A DNA stretch of 14,082 nt from assembly GCA_030152265.1 (NCBI GenBank), contig JASLHQ010000184.1, forward strand, positions 1 through 14,082. The letters run 5' to 3'. The notes beneath the pieces are model-generated. The model was given only the letters and a program-made list of their open reading frames with translations, was not told where the DNA came from and made no database searches. The translations under genes were made by a program, and so were the position numbers. This document shows, piece by piece, positions 6,847-13,507 of the stretch (within the stretch, counting starts at the first letter, position 1; the number at the start of each line of letters is the position of its first letter). Source of the DNA: Savagea sp. Lineage in GTDB: Bacteria > Bacillota > Bacilli > Bacillales_A > Planococcaceae.

Positions 6847-7015
6847 ATTAAAAAACGAAAAAGGTTCTCTCTTATTTTTCACCCTCCTTTTACTCTTTTT
6901 TGTAGTATACTTTATGGTAACGTATAGTACAGAACATCGCAGTATGTATCATTACTACAATTCCGTTGAAAAAATATATCGTGAAGCAGTATATACTGTG
7001 TTGCGCGAGCAGTAG
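6812..7015 (+). CDS. comGG: ComGG-like minor pseudopilin, unusually short
   Basis: A 67-residue protein in the comGG position. TTG 6812 has GGGGGAG six bases upstream and lies inside comGF (35-nt overlap). A basic leader ends in NEKG at 15-18, then SLLFFTLLLLFFVVYF forms one hydrophobic helix. Mature position 5 is Phe23 rather than Glu, as in GspK-type tip pseudopilins. The soluble domain is only about 28 residues, against roughly 124 residues for the whole B. subtilis protein. No frameshift explains this: the stop at 7013 is followed after 14 bases by aroK. Function as ComGG is inferred from position and the leader-helix pattern. Confidence 0.7.
   Translation: MKDIFIRTFKNKLKNEKGSLLFFTLLLLFFVVYFMVTYSTEHRSMYHYYNSVEKIYREAVYTVLREQ
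6966..6995 (+). promoter_or_regulatory. Possible internal promoter for aroK
   Basis: TTGAAA (6966-6971) and TATATA (6990-6995) are 18 bases apart, inside the 3' end of comGG. The -35 matches five of six positions and the -10 four of six. It would let shikimate kinase be expressed outside competence. AT-rich coding DNA can produce such matches by chance. Confidence 0.35.
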
Positions 7016-7029
7016 GTAGGGGAGAAAAG

Positions 7030-7542
7030 ATGAAAAAAGTATATTTAGTCGGCTTTATGGGCTGCGGAAAATCTGCTATTGGGAAGCGGGTCAGCATGTA
7101 TTTGAAAATTCCATTTTATGATATGGATACTGAGATTAGTAAAAAAATGAACATGACGATACCAGAAATTTTTGAACAGTATGGAGAGCCTGCTTTTCGC
7201 CAAATGGAAACAGACTTTTTACGTGAGTTTCGAGATGAATTTTGCATTATCGCGACAGGTGGAGGAGTTGCAACGAATGATGAAAATATCCGGCTCATGC
7301 GAGAAAGTGGTCTCGTCATTTTTTTAAATGCACCATTTCGAGATATTTGGAGACGTATATCGACCGATAAAAATCGTCCGATCGTTCAACGTTCTACGAA
7401 AGAGGAAATCGCTACGCTTTATAAAGCACGCAAACCTTATTACATGAAAGCAAGTCATATTCGTGTTCAAACGAAAAAGCGCTCTTTGCGAGAAATCACG
7501 AAATATATCGCTTATCAAATTACACGTTTGAAAGGTGAGTAA
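7030..7542 (+). CDS. aroK: Shikimate kinase
   Basis: A 170-residue cytoplasmic enzyme that phosphorylates shikimate to shikimate 3-phosphate with ATP, in the chorismate pathway. Visible sites are the P-loop GFMGCGKS (8-15), the DMD motif (31-33) that binds magnesium and shikimate, the FR pair (Arg57) and GGG (77-79) of the shikimate site, the lid NRP (115-117) and the late Arg134 in KARKPYY. Length is typical. The ATG at 7030 has GGGGAG five bases upstream. The gene lies 14 nt after comGG with no terminator between, so at least part of its transcription probably comes from the comG operon. A strong convergent terminator follows. Confidence 0.93.
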   Translation: MKKVYLVGFMGCGKSAIGKRVSMYLKIPFYDMDTEISKKMNMTIPEIFEQYGEPAFRQMETDFLREFRDEFCIIATGGGVATNDENIRLMRESGLVIFLNAPFRDIWRRISTDKNRPIVQRSTKEEIATLYKARKPYYMKASHIRVQTKKRSLREITKYIAYQITRLKGE

Positions 7543-7545
7543 CGA

Positions 7546-7603
7546 AAAAAGCCAAATGTCATGTGTAAACTTACAATAAGTTCACATGAACATTTGGCTT
7601 TTT
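7546..7603. terminator. Long bidirectional terminator between aroK and brnQ
   Basis: AAAAAGCCAAATGT (7546-7559) pairs with ACATTTGGCTTTTT (7590-7603). Inside it, CATGTG (7560-7565) pairs with CACATG (7583-7588) and AACTTA (7568-7573) with TAAGTT (7577-7582), leaving a three-base loop. It is a nearly continuous 58-nt hairpin with A and T runs for both strands. Confidence 0.95.
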
Positions 7604-7606
7604 CTA

Positions 7607-8905
7607 CTAAACGGCTGTTACATTGTTTGACAATCGGTCGATCATATATCCGATCAGTGCTGCGATAAATGCAGGGACGAGCCATGCGAGTCCAGCGTCG
7701 AATAATGGAATCCAAGAAAGGAAAGGCTCAGACCATTTCATATCAATCGATGTAGCGCCAAGTGCATCATAAATACCGAAAAGAATCGCAACTGTTACGC
7801 TGAATCGGTACATTTGACGGCTATATCCGAGCATCGGTTGTAATAATGTTAATGTGATTAACATGATGGAAGCTGGATAGATGAAAACGAGTAACGGAAC
7901 AGCGATGTTTAATAAGTTTTCGAGTCCGAAGTTCGTAAAGAAAAATCCAATTAAAATAAAGACAATGACATACGTGTGGTAGCTAAATTTTGGATACAAT
8001 TTTACGAAAAATTGACTACATGCTGTAATGAGTCCGATCACTGTCGTTAAACATGCGAGTAAGACGATAATTCCGAATACGTAGTTACCAGACGTTCCGA
8101 ATAATAGATTAGATGCAGCGACGAGTAAATCAGAACCGTCTCCTGGAGTGCCTTCAAATGGAATGACACGACCGATCCATGCGATCGCAAGATAAACGAG
8201 TCCGAGTCCGATCGCCGCAATGACACCCGCCATCGTCGTCCCTTTAATGAGTTCGCCACGTTCACGAATTCCTGCAAGTTTCAAAGATTCGATAACGACA
8301 ATACCAAAAGCAAGTGCCGCAATCGCATCTAGTGTGAAATAACCTTCTAAAAATCCGACTAAAAACGGATGTTCGGAAAAACTTTCACTCGGTGGTTTTG
8401 ACGTGTAAGTAAATGTACGCACCGCTTGAATGAATAGTACTGTCAATGTGATCAGTAGTGCCGGAGTTAGCAATTTTCCGACAATATCGACTAACTTTTG
8501 TGGACGAATACTAACGAAATATGTTGCTAAGAAGAAAATAATAGAAAAAATAAAGAGGTGTATTCCATTCTCTCCAATGATTGGTGCCCACCCGAATTTA
8601 TATCCGATGTTTGCGGCACGTGGAATTGCATAAAAAGGACCGATTGACATATATAGTAATACGGCGAATAAAACACCGAATACAGGACCAACTTGTTTCG
8701 TAATCGAAAGGAGTCCGTCTTTTGAAATAATTGTCGCAACCACCGCTGCTAATGGTAGTAAAATTGCTGTAATGGTAAATCCTAAAATGGCAGGTGTGAA
8801 AGCATCGCCAGAGAAAAATCCGACAGATGGTGGAAAGATCAAGTTACCTGCGCCAAAAAATAAAGAGAAAAGCATAAAGCCAGTGAAAATAATTGTTTTG
8901 CGCAT
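7607..8905 (-). CDS. brnQ: BrnQ-type branched-chain amino acid transporter
   Basis: A 432-residue, highly hydrophobic carrier of the LIVCS family, which imports leucine, isoleucine and valine with Na+ or H+. The N-terminus carries the family signature LFSLFFGAGNLIFPP (about residues 12-26). Around twelve membrane segments can be seen, with short polar loops. ATG 8905 is chosen because AAGGAG lies nine bases upstream and the protein then begins MRKTIIFTG like relatives; the frame continues upstream to 8983 without support. It is transcribed alone, against aroK, and has its own promoter. The 5' region is too short for a T-box leader. Substrate preference among the three amino acids cannot be told. 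Confidence 0.93.
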   Translation of the reverse strand: MRKTIIFTGFMLFSLFFGAGNLIFPPSVGFFSGDAFTPAILGFTITAILLPLAAVVATIISKDGLLSITKQVGPVFGVLFAVLLYMSIGPFYAIPRAANIGYKFGWAPIIGENGIHLFIFSIIFFLATYFVSIRPQKLVDIVGKLLTPALLITLTVLFIQAVRTFTYTSKPPSESFSEHPFLVGFLEGYFTLDAIAALAFGIVVIESLKLAGIRERGELIKGTTMAGVIAAIGLGLVYLAIAWIGRVIPFEGTPGDGSDLLVAASNLLFGTSGNYVFGIIVLLACLTTVIGLITACSQFFVKLYPKFSYHTYVIVFILIGFFFTNFGLENLLNIAVPLLVFIYPASIMLITLTLLQPMLGYSRQMYRFSVTVAILFGIYDALGATSIDMKWSEPFLSWIPLFDAGLAWLVPAFIAALIGYMIDRLSNNVTAV

Positions 8906-8941
8906 TTGTTCAAACTCCTTTTCTGTAATAGTTAAAGTATA

Positions 8942-8970
8942 ATCATGACGTATGAAAGTAGTACTGTCAA
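8942..8970 (-). promoter_or_regulatory. Sigma-A-type promoter for brnQ
   Basis: On the minus strand a perfect TTGACA (8965-8970) is followed after 17 bases by CATGAT (8942-8947), four of six matches to the -10. The -35 lies in a short CTGT/ACAG inverted repeat. The leader would be about 30 nt, which excludes a riboswitch. Confidence 0.6.
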
Positions 8971-9056
8971 CAGCTATTGGCATAAATACGCAAGAGAGGG
9001 CATCTTTTTCAAAGGGAAGACGTACTAATGAATAGAAATGAAAAGGGGAGAGACAG

Positions 9057-9626
9057 ATGAAAAAATGGGTCTTTATTTTTGCGGTTACCGCAGGACTTTC
9101 AATCGCTTGTTGCAGTTATGCGTATCGAGCGATTGAAATGGAGAAGTCTGGAGATGCATTGAATACGAATGTTCAAACAGCGATCGTTTTAGGCGCTAAA
9201 ATAAAGGAAGATGCAAGTCCAGCGCCGGCGTTACGAGCACGTTTAGATCGCGTATTAACATTGTATGAAGAAGGTCATGTTCAACAAATTATCGTAACGG
9301 GTGGACAAGGTCATGATGAACCGACGACGGAAAGTTCCGCGATGCAACAATATTTGATGATGCACGGTGTAGATAGCGAGGATATTCTTTTAGAAAGTCG
9401 TTCCACCTCGACTTACGAAAATCTTGTCAATGCGAGTTATGTGACAGAGGAGCGTCATGTGTACATCGTATCGAGTGATTTTCATTTGAAGCGAGCTCGC
9501 TATTTAGCGGAGAAAGTCGGTTTTACTCCTGTGATGATCGCAGCGCCGACACCGCCTTCTGTCGCTCAAAAAGCGCATGTGAGAGAGACGCTCGCTTTAC
9601 TGAAAACGTGGTTATTCCGCCAATAA
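9057..9626 (+). CDS. DUF218 / YdcF-SanA family exported protein
   Basis: A 189-residue protein with one N-terminal hydrophobic segment (about residues 4-20), acting as a signal peptide or membrane anchor, followed by a DUF218 domain. Family landmarks are AIVLGA (43-48), the LRARLDRVL stretch, VTGGQGHDEPTTES (79-92), the STSTYENL motif (about 116-123) and VSSDFHLKRA. Proteins of this family are linked to envelope functions (for example SanA and ElyC in enterobacteria), but no reaction is established for this one. Cys18 and Cys19 sit near the end of the hydrophobic part, but the context is a poor lipobox. ATG 9057 follows AGGGGAG by seven bases. It is divergent from brnQ; I see no strong promoter in the gap. 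Confidence 0.85.
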   Translation: MKKWVFIFAVTAGLSIACCSYAYRAIEMEKSGDALNTNVQTAIVLGAKIKEDASPAPALRARLDRVLTLYEEGHVQQIIVTGGQGHDEPTTESSAMQQYLMMHGVDSEDILLESRSTSTYENLVNASYVTEERHVYIVSSDFHLKRARYLAEKVGFTPVMIAAPTPPSVAQKAHVRETLALLKTWLFRQ

Positions 9627-9662
9627 AAAACCTTTAAAAATGGCGGACCATCTTTAAAGGTT
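9621..9662 (-). terminator. Intrinsic terminator after yqhL
   Basis: AACCTTTAAA (9629-9638) pairs with TTTAAAGGTT (9653-9662), with inner ATGG/CCAT and a CGGA loop. The T-rich tail (complement of 9621-9630) is on the minus strand, so it mainly serves yqhL. It may also slow read-through from the DUF218 gene, whose stop codon it overlaps. Confidence 0.85.
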
Positions 9663-9669
9663 ATGTACA

Positions 9670-10053
9670 TTAATTTTTTGATTTTACTTTTCCTGTCCAC
9701 GTACGGAAGCCGCCGTTTAATTGATACAGTTGCGTGTATCCTTTTTTCTTTAAAAATAGCGCAGTACGTGAGCTTTTTCCTGTATTTTGATCGTATAAGT
9801 AAACAGGTTGATCAGGACGGATTTCTTTATATCGTTGGCGCAATTGGCTATACGGGATGTTACGCGCTCCTAAAATATGTCCTGCTTTAAAGTCTTTCGG
9901 TTCGCGAACATCGATGAGTTGTGCTTTTCGATAACCTTCTATAAATTGCTCCTGCGTTAAGTTTGTGACCGCTTTGCTTAAGCGCACATACGTAATGATG
10001 AAATAAATGATTATGGCAATCGCCAAACCAATGAAAAATTGTAATGTTGTCAC
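9670..10053 (-). CDS. yqhL: YqhL: membrane-anchored rhodanese-like protein lacking the catalytic cysteine
   Basis: A 127-residue protein with one N-terminal membrane helix (about residues 5-23) and a cytoplasmic single rhodanese domain (about 30-120): LIDVREPKDFKAGHI (46-60), ARNIPY and the C-terminal NGGFRTW. In active rhodaneses the loop after the central strand starts with Cys; here it reads YDQNTGKS with Asp88, and the whole protein contains no cysteine. It therefore probably cannot carry persulfide and may bind a partner instead. GTG 10053 is preferred because AAGGAGGA (complement of 10061-10068) lies seven bases before it; starting at ATG 10077 would put this site inside the coding region. 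It is divergent from lipM, as in B. subtilis. Confidence 0.85.
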   Translation of the reverse strand: MTTLQFFIGLAIAIIIYFIITYVRLSKAVTNLTQEQFIEGYRKAQLIDVREPKDFKAGHILGARNIPYSQLRQRYKEIRPDQPVYLYDQNTGKSSRTALFLKKKGYTQLYQLNGGFRTWTGKVKSKN

Positions 10054-10082
10054 CGTCTGTTCCTCCTTCATATTCATTGTCT

Positions 10083-10111
10083 ATTATAATGATAAGATGG
10101 CATACATTCAA
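10083..10111 (-). promoter_or_regulatory. Promoter for yqhL
   Basis: On the minus strand, TTGAAT (10106-10111) and a perfect TATAAT (10083-10088) are 17 bases apart. It sits back to back with the lipM promoter in a short shared region. Confidence 0.65.
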
Positions 10112-10117
10112 CGAGTT

Positions 10118-10126
10118 TGTTAAAAT
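10118..10126 (+). promoter_or_regulatory. Extended -10 promoter for lipM
   Basis: TGTTAAAAT provides a TG-N extension and a five-of-six -10 (TAAAAT, 10121-10126). The hexamer 17 bases upstream (TGGCAT) is a poor -35, as extended -10 promoters tolerate. The start point would give a leader of about 23 nt. Confidence 0.5.
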
Positions 10127-10155
10127 TAGTAGGAATTACAGAAGGAGTGACGAGC

Positions 10156-10983
10156 ATGAATAAAAATTGGAACTATTTATATACGGGAAAACGTTCCGCT
10201 TCATACAATATGGCATTGGATGAAGCGTTATTAGAGTGGCATAGTAAAGGAGAAATTGGTCCTGTTTTACGTTTTTTTGAATGGGAACCTGCGACGTTAT
10301 CCATTGGTTACTTTCAAAAAATCAAAAAAGAAATCGATTTAGAGAAAGTAGAAGAGCTTGGACTCGGTCTCGTACGTCGCCCGACAGGTGGACGTGGCGT
10401 TTTACATGAACATGAATTGACGTATAGCGTCATCGTAAGTGAAGAAGGAATGCCCGAAACGGTCACAGAAGCGTATCGCGTCATTTCAGGAGGCGTCCTT
10501 CAAGGTTTTTTAAATTTAGGCTTAGATGCTTCGTTCTCTGTTCCCGATACAGAAGAAGCGCGTGCGGATTTAAAACGTCCAAAGTCGGCTGTTTGTTTTG
10601 ATACGCCGAGTTGGTACGAGCTCGTCGTAGAAGGCAAGAAAGTGGCGGGAAGTGCTCAAACACGTCAAAAAGGTGTCATTTTACAACATGGGGCGATTTT
10701 AGTATCGCTCGACATTGAAAAATTAGTTTCTCTCTTTATTTTCAAAAGCGAAGAAGAGCGAGAGCAAACATTGCGTAGTTTACCGGAACGTGCAGTGTCG
10801 ATTGAACAATTGACATCGCGTCCGATTACGATTGAGGAATGCATCGTCGCGTTCCGTGACGGTTTTCAGCAAGCGCTCGATCTTCAGTTGACGCCGATGG
10901 TTTTAACAGAAGAACAAGAAGCGTACGTGGCGCAATTAGAGCGTGAGAAGTATGCGAATGATGAATGGACGTATCGCCGTTAA
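10156..10983 (+). CDS. lipM: LipM, octanoyltransferase
   Basis: A 275-residue enzyme of the biotin/lipoate protein ligase fold. It moves octanoyl from acyl carrier protein to GcvH, the first step of lipoate assembly in Bacillus. The family pattern is clear: RRPTGGRGVLHEHELTYS (74-91), the catalytic cysteine in AVCFDTPSWYE (Cys147; Cys150 in B. subtilis LipM) and GKKVAGSAQ with the conserved lysine near 162. Length is close to B. subtilis LipM (278). ATG 10156 has GAAGGAG eight bases upstream; the frame can be extended to 10117 but that overlaps the promoter. The yqhL-lipM divergent pair is conserved. The GcvH acceptor is not in this window. Confidence 0.93.
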   Translation: MNKNWNYLYTGKRSASYNMALDEALLEWHSKGEIGPVLRFFEWEPATLSIGYFQKIKKEIDLEKVEELGLGLVRRPTGGRGVLHEHELTYSVIVSEEGMPETVTEAYRVISGGVLQGFLNLGLDASFSVPDTEEARADLKRPKSAVCFDTPSWYELVVEGKKVAGSAQTRQKGVILQHGAILVSLDIEKLVSLFIFKSEEEREQTLRSLPERAVSIEQLTSRPITIEECIVAFRDGFQQALDLQLTPMVLTEEQEAYVAQLEREKYANDEWTYRR

Positions 10984-10993
10984 TTCAACCATC

Positions 10994-11040
10994 AAAAATG
11001 GCATGAAATCAAATGATTACTTTGATTTCATGCCATTTTT
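10994..11040. terminator. Bidirectional terminator between lipM and the capA-like gene
   Basis: A perfect 20-bp stem joins 10994-11013 (starting AAAAATGGCATG) and 11021-11040 (ending CATGCCATTTTT), around a seven-base loop. Its A and T runs serve both strands. Its last base is the first of the capA-like stop codon. Confidence 0.97.
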
Positions 11041-12200
11041 TATTCCCAACTCGTCGTTCCTACAATTTCTTCCACTTTGTCTACTGTGTAGCCGAGCACA
11101 TTGCCGACATCTGCTAAAGAGCGTACGCGTAAGCGTGCTTTTTTCTCGTTTGGAAATTGAGCATCTTGTGTAACCGTTGTCGGATGAAGATGTGCGTCGT
11201 TAATTTGAATGGTCACATCGTCTCCTCGTTGAATTTTCGTTAAGGAGACACGCGCGATTCCCCCGATATTTGTCCCAGCCCAAGGTTGAGCGGAGTAAAA
11301 GTTTCCGAGAGAGTAGAAAACAGGTTGATCATTGACGAATTGCATCGGCTGCAACACGTGAGTATGATGCCCGAAAATGATATGGGCACCTGCTTCTGTG
11401 AAGCGTTCACTTAAGCGGCGTTGTAATTCTGTCGTTTCATGTGTATATTCTGTTCCCCAATGTAAAGATAATACGGTAACATCCGCTAAATCTTTCATCT
11501 TTTCTAGATCGCGAACGATGCGATCTTCTTCAATAATATTAACTAAGTATCGTTTGCCGTCGGGATGGGATTGTTTATATAAATTTGTTCCGTATGTATA
11601 GGCGAGTACTCCGACTTTCACACCTTCAACATCAACGACACGCATGTCGGCTAAATCTTCCTCAGATAAGAACGCTCCTGTATATGGAAGATCGTATTCA
11701 TTAAATGTCGCGATTGTATTTTGAAGTTGTCTTTCCCCGTGGTCTAATACGTGATTGTTTGCGATCGATGCAAAATGGACCCCGCTATTGACAAGTGCTG
11801 GAACGATGGCTGATGGACTGTTGAATTTAGGATAACCACTCAGTCCAAGTTCTTGTCCGCCAGGTAATGATTCAATATTCGCTAGTAAAAAATCCATATC
11901 TTGCATTTGTTTTTTTACGTCGTTAAAGGCGAAATGGTAATCTCCGTAATGAAGCATCGGTTCGTGTAACAGTACGTCTCCAATCATACCGATTGTAATT
12001 GTCGTTTCACTTTTCTCTTCAATGATCTTTTCTTGTTCTGTTGAAGGTAAATCGATTGGACTCGTTTCAGAAGCAATGGATGTCGCAGTATTTGTAGGAG
12101 CTGCAACGTTTTGTTCTTTCCATGCTAAATAAGAAAAAAGTAAAGTTAAAGAGACAGCAAACAATGTAATGACTGCTGAAATGGCATAATAACGTTTCAT
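11040..12200 (-). CDS. CapA/PgsA-family membrane-anchored metallophosphatase
   Basis: A 386-residue protein with an N-terminal membrane anchor (about 5-26), a Ser/Thr/Glu-rich linker (about 30-66) and an extracellular PGA_cap domain of the calcineurin-like fold. Metal-site motifs follow in order: GD (74-75), NIE (108-110), ANNHVLDHG (147-155), LHWG (246-249), GHHTHV (277-282) and YSLGN (296-300). Relatives include the PgsA/CapA subunit of poly-gamma-glutamate capsule synthesis, but capB, capC or pgsE genes are absent nearby, so a capsule role is not supported; the substrate is unknown. ATG 12200 is chosen for the GAGGTG seven bases upstream and because the anchor then starts with MKR. It is a monocistronic insertion between lipM and yqhQ. 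Confidence 0.88.
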   Translation of the reverse strand: MKRYYAISAVITLFAVSLTLLFSYLAWKEQNVAAPTNTATSIASETSPIDLPSTEQEKIIEEKSETTITIGMIGDVLLHEPMLHYGDYHFAFNDVKKQMQDMDFLLANIESLPGGQELGLSGYPKFNSPSAIVPALVNSGVHFASIANNHVLDHGERQLQNTIATFNEYDLPYTGAFLSEEDLADMRVVDVEGVKVGVLAYTYGTNLYKQSHPDGKRYLVNIIEEDRIVRDLEKMKDLADVTVLSLHWGTEYTHETTELQRRLSERFTEAGAHIIFGHHTHVLQPMQFVNDQPVFYSLGNFYSAQPWAGTNIGGIARVSLTKIQRGDDVTIQINDAHLHPTTVTQDAQFPNEKKARLRVRSLADVGNVLGYTVDKVEEIVGTTSWE

Positions 12201-12237
12201 ATATTCACCTCGTGAAATAGTAAGCAAATCATACAGC

Positions 12238-12243
12238 ATTATA
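12238..12243 (-). promoter_or_regulatory. Probable -10 box for the capA-like gene
   Basis: A perfect TATAAT on the minus strand lies 37 bases before the start codon. No good -35 is seen 16-18 bases upstream (a T-rich stretch), so this is only the most likely site. Confidence 0.45.
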
Positions 12244-12303
12244 CACGAAAGGTACTAAAAAAACATCAGAAAATGGTAAAAGATTGAAAGGGAAGACTTT
12301 TCC

Positions 12304-12357
12304 ATAATAAAAAACTGGAGTTTTTACTCAATTTTGCAATTGAAATGACTCCAGTTT
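12304..12357 (-). terminator. Intrinsic terminator after yqhQ
   Basis: AAACTGGAGT (12312-12321) pairs with ACTCCAGTTT (12348-12357), and an inner CAATT/AATTG stem has a four-base loop. The T-run (complement of 12304-12314) is on the minus strand, just after the yqhQ stop. Confidence 0.9.
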
Positions 12358-12365
12358 AGAAAAAG

Positions 12366-13349
12366 CTATGCTTCATTATTTACTTGAGGAATTACGACCT
12401 CTTCATCAATTGTTACAGGGACATTATCGAATGCATGTAGTCCGATACGTTCCACTTCGCGTAACTTATTGAAAGAGGCGATTGCCACTTCAACTTGTTC
12501 ATCGTCCGGCTCTTTCGTCGTGATGAGTTGTAACCAAAGACCAGGGTATCCGATCACTTTTAAAACGGGCACGTTACGCACCGCATTCGTCACTTGTAGC
12601 ACTTCAAAAGAAACGCCAAGTACGACCGGGATGAGCAAAATTCGGTTCGTAATACGCAACCAAAGCGGATCGTGTGGAACGAGGAAGTAAATGAACATAC
12701 CGACAATCACGGTGAACAAAATGAAACTACTTCCACAGCGGTAATGTAAGCGTGAAGCCGCTTGAACATTTTTTACTGTCAATTCTTTGCCTGCTTCAAA
12801 GGCGTTAATGACTTTATGCTCCGCTCCGTGATATTGGAAAACACGTTTAATGAGCGGTGTCATCGAAATTAAACTAATGTACCCAAGCAATAAAGCGAGT
12901 TTGAACGATGTTTCAATTAATACTTGTGCTGTTTTTCCAGGAGCGACAGATTGAAAAAGTTGCGCGAGGAAAACAGGAACAAGAGTGAAGACGAATTTTC
13001 CGAATAGAAAGGATAGGACTGTGACGAAGGCTACTCCTAAAATCATCGCGAGTTTAGATGGCTCTTCCTCCACGATTTCTTCATTCGGGTCGACATCGTA
13101 TCTGTCGCTTGAGAAATTTAAATGTTTCGAACCTAAAATAGCGGATTCAAAAAGGGCAACGACACCTCTTAAAAAAGGAATTTTTTTAAGTTTTTGCATC
13201 GTAGGATTTGATTTTTTCTTCGCATAAAAATAATCGAGTGTGTCATCATTTCGACGGATGGCCGTGACTGTATGTTCGCGGCTTCCGAACATGACACCTT
13301 CTACTAAAGCTTGACCACCATATGTTGGGCAAGATTTTTCTTTGGACAT
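12366..13349 (-). CDS. yqhQ: YqhQ, DUF1385 membrane protein
   Basis: A 327-residue integral membrane protein. The N-terminal YGGQALVEGVM motif (10-20), the FLRGVVAL stretch (59-66), the FQYHGAEHKVI motif (171-181) and HYRCGSSF (202-209) are the hallmarks of DUF1385. About four membrane segments lie near 101-131, 147-165, 208-225 and 236-252. The conserved His, Glu and Cys residues suggest a metal or thiol site, but no activity is established. ATG 13349 follows TAGGTGA by a few bases. Its position near lipM and aroQ matches the B. subtilis order, with mntR and other small genes of that region missing. It has its own terminator. Confidence 0.9.
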   Translation of the reverse strand: MSKEKSCPTYGGQALVEGVMFGSREHTVTAIRRNDDTLDYFYAKKKSNPTMQKLKKIPFLRGVVALFESAILGSKHLNFSSDRYDVDPNEEIVEEEPSKLAMILGVAFVTVLSFLFGKFVFTLVPVFLAQLFQSVAPGKTAQVLIETSFKLALLLGYISLISMTPLIKRVFQYHGAEHKVINAFEAGKELTVKNVQAASRLHYRCGSSFILFTVIVGMFIYFLVPHDPLWLRITNRILLIPVVLGVSFEVLQVTNAVRNVPVLKVIGYPGLWLQLITTKEPDDEQVEVAIASFNKLREVERIGLHAFDNVPVTIDEEVVIPQVNNEA

Positions 13350-13382
13350 AATGTCACCTACTTTAATCTAATGTATTCGTTC

Positions 13383-13388
13383 ATTGTA
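13383..13388 (-). promoter_or_regulatory. Possible -10 box for yqhQ
   Basis: TACAAT on the minus strand, 33 bases upstream of the start codon, matches five of six. The hexamer 17 bases further (TAGTCG) is a poor -35 and lies within a 9-bp direct repeat, so an activator or another start point is possible. Confidence 0.35.
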
Positions 13389-13403
13389 CTAAAAAAGAAA
13401 CAG

Positions 13404-13461
13404 AACGACTACTCATAACGCTTTTCATTCTGAAAAAACTGAAAAGCGTTTCAACGACTAC
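13404..13461. repeat. 11-bp inverted repeat bracketed by 9-bp direct repeats, yqhQ/aroQ intergenic
   Basis: AACGCTTTTCA (13417-13427) and TGAAAAGCGTT (13440-13450) are perfect inverted repeats with a 12-base loop. AACGACTAC occurs directly on each side (13404-13412 and 13453-13461), 49 bases apart. No T-run follows, so it is not a typical terminator. It could be an operator shared by the divergent promoters. Confidence 0.75.
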
Positions 13462-13477
13462 GAGAATATGATAAAAT
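13449..13477 (+). promoter_or_regulatory. Probable aroQ promoter
   Basis: TAAAAT (13472-13477) is a five-of-six -10 with TTTCAA (13449-13454) 17 bases upstream as a weak -35. The -35 overlaps the right arm of the inverted repeat, so a protein bound there would affect transcription. TATGAT at 13467-13472 is an alternative -10. Confidence 0.4.
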
Positions 13478-13507
13478 GGGTAAGATGAATAAAAGGGGTG
13501 GACTCGT

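Noticed and set aside
8906..8983. N-terminal extension of BrnQ to 8983
   Set aside because: It would include the predicted promoter and ribosome binding site, and adds a polar segment before the conserved start of the family.
8906..9056. Possible T-box or other riboswitch leader for brnQ
   Set aside because: The predicted start site leaves only about 30 nt of leader, with no specifier loop or antiterminator sequence.
10054..10077. Longer yqhL from ATG 10077 or ATG 10071
   Set aside because: The extra codons contain the strong AAGGAGGA that sits correctly before GTG 10053, and the -10 box is only a few bases upstream of 10077.
13440..13453. CcpA cre-like site (TGAAAAGCGTTTCA) upstream of aroQ
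   Set aside because: The ends look like cre but the central CG is displaced by one base relative to consensus, so a match needs a shift that breaks the other conserved positions.
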